Shown piece after piece: positions 13,662 through 16,815 of a stretch of 16,815 nucleotides of DNA. The first letter of the stretch is position 1. Every line of letters begins with the position of its first letter. This stretch comes from Roseimaritima sp. GTDB taxonomy: Bacteria; Planctomycetota; Planctomycetia; Pirellulales; Pirellulaceae. The notes below the pieces were generated by a model. The model made no database searches. It was not told where the DNA came from and saw only the letters and a list, made by a program, of their open reading frames with translations. Made by a program: the position numbers and the translations under genes. The DNA is taken from assembly GCA_007124075.1 (NCBI GenBank), contig SLFV01000093.1, positions 1-16,815 on the forward strand, in the 5' to 3' direction.

Positions 13662-15029
13662 TTAGCGGGCCCATGCTTCCGGCGGACGAATCCCAATAAT
13701 CACATCCATCGTAAGGTGCTGCTGGTCGCGCAGCACCCGCAGGCTGGCGGTTTGCCCAACCGTCAGATTCGCAACCTCACGCATCAAATGTCCCATGTCC
13801 TGGACGATCACGTCGTCAATCTGCAACACGATGTCTCCCGGTGTGATCCCAGACTGGGCAGCGGGCGAGTCGCTGCCGGCGATCCCAGCGACCAAAGCAC
13901 CTCGTGCTTGCAAATCGGTTCCCGCGACAATATCCATAGGAACTTCGGCATCCATAGGAACTTCGGCCAGGGCGACCCCAAGCCAGCCACGCTGCACCTG
14001 ACCTGTTTCTTTGATGCGTTCGTAGACGGTTTTAGCAATGCTACTAGGAATCGCAAAGCTCACTCCGCGGAAAGAGTCACCGACAATTGCTGTGTTGATG
14101 CCGATCAGCCTTCCCCGCGAATCGACCAACGGCCCGCCACTATTGCCCGGATTGATCGCGGCGTCGCTTTGCATGAAATCTTGGTACCGCGTGCTTGATT
14201 TCACCATGCGGTGTTTGCCGCTCAAGATCCCGGACGTTACCGTGCGGTCCAGCCCGAACGGGCTTCCTAAAGCCCACACGGCTGAACCGACTCGAATCTG
14301 ATTGCTGTGGCCGAATTCGATCGGTATCAGCCCCGATGCTTCAATTTTTAGCAAGGCCAAATCGGTCAATGCGTCTACGCCAATCACCCGTGCGGGGAGG
14401 CGACGCCCATCGCTCAGCCCTATTTCGATTGCGGAGCCACCCGCGATCACATGCTCATTCGTCAGAATATAACCATCCGCGTCGACAATCACCCCACTCC
14501 CTTGGTCAGACGATTCTCCCATCGTCGATCCTTGCGAATGGATGCCTCTTCGTTGTTGCAAAAAATTGGCTAGGTCAATCTGTTCGGAGGAAGCCGATCG
14601 TCGGACTTCGATATGGACAACGCTGGGGCCTACCTTCTGTGTCACCAGTTCGGACGTTCGGGAAACAGGATCGAGAGAAGCTTGCTGCAGGCCTTCGGAA
14701 CCATTTTCATACTGCGCACGCAACTCACCGCGGTGCCAAGCGTAACGAACCTCTTCCACAATCATCGGCAGCATGAATCGAGCCGCCAACAACATCATCG
14801 CAAGGGTCAGCAAAAACAACGTATTCTGGCTCAGCCCGCCCCCCACGTGAGTAGACTTCCGCTCGCCGCTTGACCTGGGGTTTCCGCATTCCGATTCGAC
14901 CGCTTCCCCTTGTGCAGCGTTATCACGAGGCGAAAGGAACGTGCCACGCTTATTCGAATAACGCGACGTTTCTCCCAAATCAGAAAGCGCGGAATGGGAG
15001 TCGGAAGTGTCGAGGTCTGAAAATTGCAT
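13662..15029 (-). CDS. HtrA/Deg-type serine protease, membrane-anchored, one PDZ domain
   Basis: 455 residues from ATG at 15029, chosen because AGAGGG lies 5 bases upstream; TTG 15092 or ATG 15071 would add up to 21 residues without a ribosome-binding site. Order: a polar, disordered tail (1-67), one membrane helix (about 70-92, TLFLLTLAMMLLAARFMLPM), a linker, a trypsin-like domain (about 125-345) and one PDZ domain (about 348-450). The catalytic triad is intact: H193 in LTNEHV, D223 in LTDLALLKI and S297 in NPGNSGGPL. The expected topology is N-in with the protease in the periplasm, where such enzymes degrade or refold damaged envelope proteins or cleave regulators (DegS-like architecture: single anchor, single PDZ). 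An 18-bp tandem duplication (13932-13967) gives EVPMDA-EVPMDI at the start of the PDZ domain. It is divergent from the uronate isomerase-like gene. Confidence 0.93.
   Translation of the reverse strand: MQFSDLDTSDSHSALSDLGETSRYSNKRGTFLSPRDNAAQGEAVESECGNPRSSGERKSTHVGGGLSQNTLFLLTLAMMLLAARFMLPMIVEEVRYAWHRGELRAQYENGSEGLQQASLDPVSRTSELVTQKVGPSVVHIEVRRSASSEQIDLANFLQQRRGIHSQGSTMGESSDQGSGVIVDADGYILTNEHVIAGGSAIEIGLSDGRRLPARVIGVDALTDLALLKIEASGLIPIEFGHSNQIRVGSAVWALGSPFGLDRTVTSGILSGKHRMVKSSTRYQDFMQSDAAINPGNSGGPLVDSRGRLIGINTAIVGDSFRGVSFAIPSSIAKTVYERIKETGQVQRGWLGVALAEVPMDAEVPMDIVAGTDLQARGALVAGIAGSDSPAAQSGITPGDIVLQIDDVIVQDMGHLMREVANLTVGQTASLRVLRDQQHLTMDVIIGIRPPEAWAR
13932..13967. repeat. 18-bp perfect tandem duplication inside the HtrA gene
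   Basis: ATCCATAGGAACTTCGGC occurs at 13932-13949 and again at 13950-13967. It is in frame and duplicates six residues (EVPMD-A/I) near residue 360, in the loop after the first PDZ strand. Confidence 0.9.
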
Positions 15030-15276
15030 ATCGCCCTCTTCATGCAGTGTACAACCCGGCAATGACTCCATTGTATGGCGATCGCCAGCCAATGTGGCGC
15101 AAAAGTTTAAAGGATTTTGGCAAATCTAATTTCATGTACCACGCCAGCGACGCAAAAGCCGCAAAAAGCGACTATCATGATGAGAGCAAAATTTTACCAG
15201 TTTGACGCGAACGTGGGGGCGTTAACGGGCACACGGGCCAGACGCTGGATCGATTCCCCTCGTCCTCCACGCACCG

Positions 15277-15293
15277 CGGTTTGTGCTAAACCG
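15277..15293. promoter_or_regulatory. Palindrome upstream of the uronate isomerase-like gene
   Basis: CGGTTT (15277-15282) and AAACCG (15288-15293) form a perfect 6-bp inverted repeat with a 5-base centre, 35 bases before the start codon. It may be an operator (sugar-acid genes are often repressor-controlled) or a leader hairpin. The rest of the 299-bp gap from 15030 shows no gene. Confidence 0.35.
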
Positions 15294-15328
15294 AATTAGA
15301 ACTTGAACAAACACCGAAGGTACATCCA

Positions 15329-16815
15329 ATGCCTGAAGCGGCCAGACGGATCATTTACGAAGCACTTTCCAGCATCAAGTTGATTGATCCGCACACGCAC
15401 ATCAATCCCCTGTCAGCTGCTTCGGAGACGCTGGCTGATCTGCTTGGCTATCACTACTATACGGAACTTGCCCACTCTGCTGGCATGCAGCGAGCATGGA
15501 TTGAGGAACCCGGCTTAAGCCCTCGGGAACAGGTTGAACGATTGGTCACGGGGCTAGCTCCACTGGAGAATACGATTCAGTACAGTTGGCTGATCGCCAT
15601 TTGCAAACGCTTCTTCGGTTTTGACGGTGAACGTTTGGACCAGTCCAATTGGGAGTCGGTCTACGATGCGGCCGAGCAGCAAATGCAGTTCGCTCAATGG
15701 CCCGAGATGGTTTTGGAGCAGAGCAACGTTGAAGCGGTTTTTCTGACCAATGACTTTGACGACCCGCTGGAGGGTTTTGACACATCGACCTACATCCCCT
15801 GCTTGCGAACCGATGATTTGGTCTTTCATCTGGCAAAGCGGGAGGTCCGCGATCGATTACAGGGCTGCAGCGGAATCGATGTTCATGATTTGCCCAGTCT
15901 GCGGGATGCACTGGAGCAGAGGTTCCGGCACTTTGTCGGAGCTGGAGCGCGAGCCTGCGCGATTTCTCTCCCTCCTGGGTTTAGCCCCGTTCCCGTTTCC
16001 GATGGCCGTGCGGCAGTCGCCCTAGATGCAGTATTTACCGAGGGACTGGCGGCAGCCGACCCGCATCGTGATGCACTGGCGAGGCGTGTCTTTTGGACCT
16101 TGGCAGAACTGTGCGAACATTACGGTTTGCCCTTTGATTTGATGATCGGGGTCAATCGTGGGGTTTATCCCGCAGGTGTGTATCAGGGGCAAGACTTGTA
16201 CGATAGTCGCGTTTCATTAATCCAGTACAAGGAGTTATTGAACGCCTTCCCAAAAGTAAAGTTTCCGATGTCGGTTTTGGCCAGCGTGACCAACCAGGAA
16301 CTTGTTAGCTACGCGTGGATTTTTCCAAATGTGATCCCCAACGGTCACTGGTGGTACAGTAATACGCCCAGTTTCATCCAGCGTGACCTAAGTGCTCGCT
16401 TGGAGGCGGTTCCTCACACGAAACAAATCGGCTACTACAGCGACGCCTACAAATTGGAGTTTGTGTGGCCGAAATTTGATATGTATCGTCAAACTTTGGC
16501 GAAAGTGTTGGCGGAATCGTTTGTCATGGATCGTGGCTGGTCGGAAGAACGCGCCATCGATCTGGGGCGGCAGATTTTACGAGATAATGTCGCAGCCATT
16601 TTTCCACTGCCCGAGCTTCCCGAGGCTGCCGCGAGTGGCGCTGACCTTGAGGACCCCACGGTCTTGCCCGAGGCACCGCTGGAATTCGCGGCAGAACATG
16701 TCCCGTCTCCAGCATTGCCAATGGCGGGCTTGGCCTCGACGCTGGGAGCGATAGGAGGTGGGGCGGGTGCGTCTGCTGTCGAACTTCAAGCAGAGGACGA
16801 TGACGGCCAGCAACC
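15329..16815 (+). CDS. Uronate (glucuronate) isomerase-like protein, amidohydrolase superfamily (cut by window edge)
   Basis: Open from ATG at 15329 (GAAGG at 15316-15320, 8-base spacing) to the right edge, 495 residues visible, no stop reached. Matches the UxaC family: LIDPHTHINPL (about 18-28; the H-x-H metal site ending the first strand), LLGYHYYTELAHSAGM, a region ending IQYSWLIAICKRFFGF, VEAVFLTNDFDDPLEGFD with YIPCLRTDD, and near the C-terminus IPNGHWWYSN and IGYYSDAYKLEFVWPKFDMYRQTL, where the Asp of SDA is the expected last metal ligand. UxaC interconverts uronates and ketouronates (for example glucuronate and fructuronate). The motifs are recognisable but divergent from the classic enzyme, so another sugar-acid isomerase or hydrolase role is possible. 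After about residue 430 comes an Ala/Pro/Gly/Glu-rich tail not typical of the family, still open at the edge. Confidence 0.8.
   Translation, partial: MPEAARRIIYEALSSIKLIDPHTHINPLSAASETLADLLGYHYYTELAHSAGMQRAWIEEPGLSPREQVERLVTGLAPLENTIQYSWLIAICKRFFGFDGERLDQSNWESVYDAAEQQMQFAQWPEMVLEQSNVEAVFLTNDFDDPLEGFDTSTYIPCLRTDDLVFHLAKREVRDRLQGCSGIDVHDLPSLRDALEQRFRHFVGAGARACAISLPPGFSPVPVSDGRAAVALDAVFTEGLAAADPHRDALARRVFWTLAELCEHYGLPFDLMIGVNRGVYPAGVYQGQDLYDSRVSLIQYKELLNAFPKVKFPMSVLASVTNQELVSYAWIFPNVIPNGHWWYSNTPSFIQRDLSARLEAVPHTKQIGYYSDAYKLEFVWPKFDMYRQTLAKVLAESFVMDRGWSEERAIDLGRQILRDNVAAIFPLPELPEAAASGADLEDPTVLPEAPLEFAAEHVPSPALPMAGLASTLGAIGGGAGASAVELQAEDDDGQQ

Noticed and set aside
13560..14198. 212-residue open frame on the plus strand
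   Set aside because: It is antisense to the HtrA gene, has no recognisable domain, and begins inside the terminator loop; it is a shadow of the real protease frame.
1..16815. A defence, mobile or secondary-metabolite system
   Set aside because: No transposase, integrase, helicase/nuclease pair, CRISPR repeat, toxin-antitoxin pair or synthase genes are visible on either strand; all large frames match housekeeping or common envelope families.

Overview
The window looks like an ordinary chromosomal segment of a planctomycete, most likely of the Pirellulaceae (Rhodopirellula-like). This is inferred from the mid-range G+C content, the style of the proteins (ThuA-like secreted protein, NupG-type MFS carrier, acyltransferase-like membrane protein, uronate isomerase-like enzyme, small lipoprotein) and the sparse, weak Shine-Dalgarno sequences. 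No similarity search could be run, so the taxonomic call is tentative. There are no tRNA or rRNA genes, no CRISPR array, no phage or transposase genes and no toxin or defence cluster.

Layout, left to right: a membrane acyltransferase-like gene running off the left edge (-); glycerate 2-kinase of the MOFRL family (+); a GT4 glycosyltransferase (-); a NupG-like MFS transporter (+); rsmD 16S rRNA methyltransferase (-); a small lipoprotein (-); a secreted thioredoxin-like protein (+); one reading frame joining uroporphyrinogen-III synthase to uroporphyrinogen decarboxylase (HemD-HemE, -); trmB tRNA m7G46 methyltransferase (+); tyrS (+); a secreted ThuA-like protein (-); a small S4 RNA-binding protein (+); a probable stand-alone structured RNA ending in a strong intrinsic terminator (+); an HtrA/Deg-type membrane-anchored protease (-); and a uronate isomerase-like gene running off the right edge (+).

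Eleven of the 13 neighbouring protein-gene pairs change strand, so nearly every gene must be its own transcription unit; only lipoprotein/rsmD and trmB/tyrS are co-directional. The genes do not form one pathway. Loose themes are RNA modification and translation (rsmD, trmB, tyrS, S4 protein), tetrapyrrole synthesis (HemD-HemE), sugar-acid metabolism (glycerate kinase, uronate isomerase-like) and envelope functions (HtrA, thioredoxin, lipoprotein, ThuA, GT4).

The most interesting items are the HemD-HemE joined frame, whose junction depends on a six-A run and would become an ATGA-overlapping gene pair if one A were missing; an unannotated roughly 205-nt RNA candidate with a promoter-like element, several tetraloop hairpins and a terminator; a long nested inverted repeat between thioredoxin and HemD-HemE; a palindrome at the predicted start of transcription of the ThuA-like gene; and an RsmD whose catalytic (D/N)PPY motif reads CPPY.
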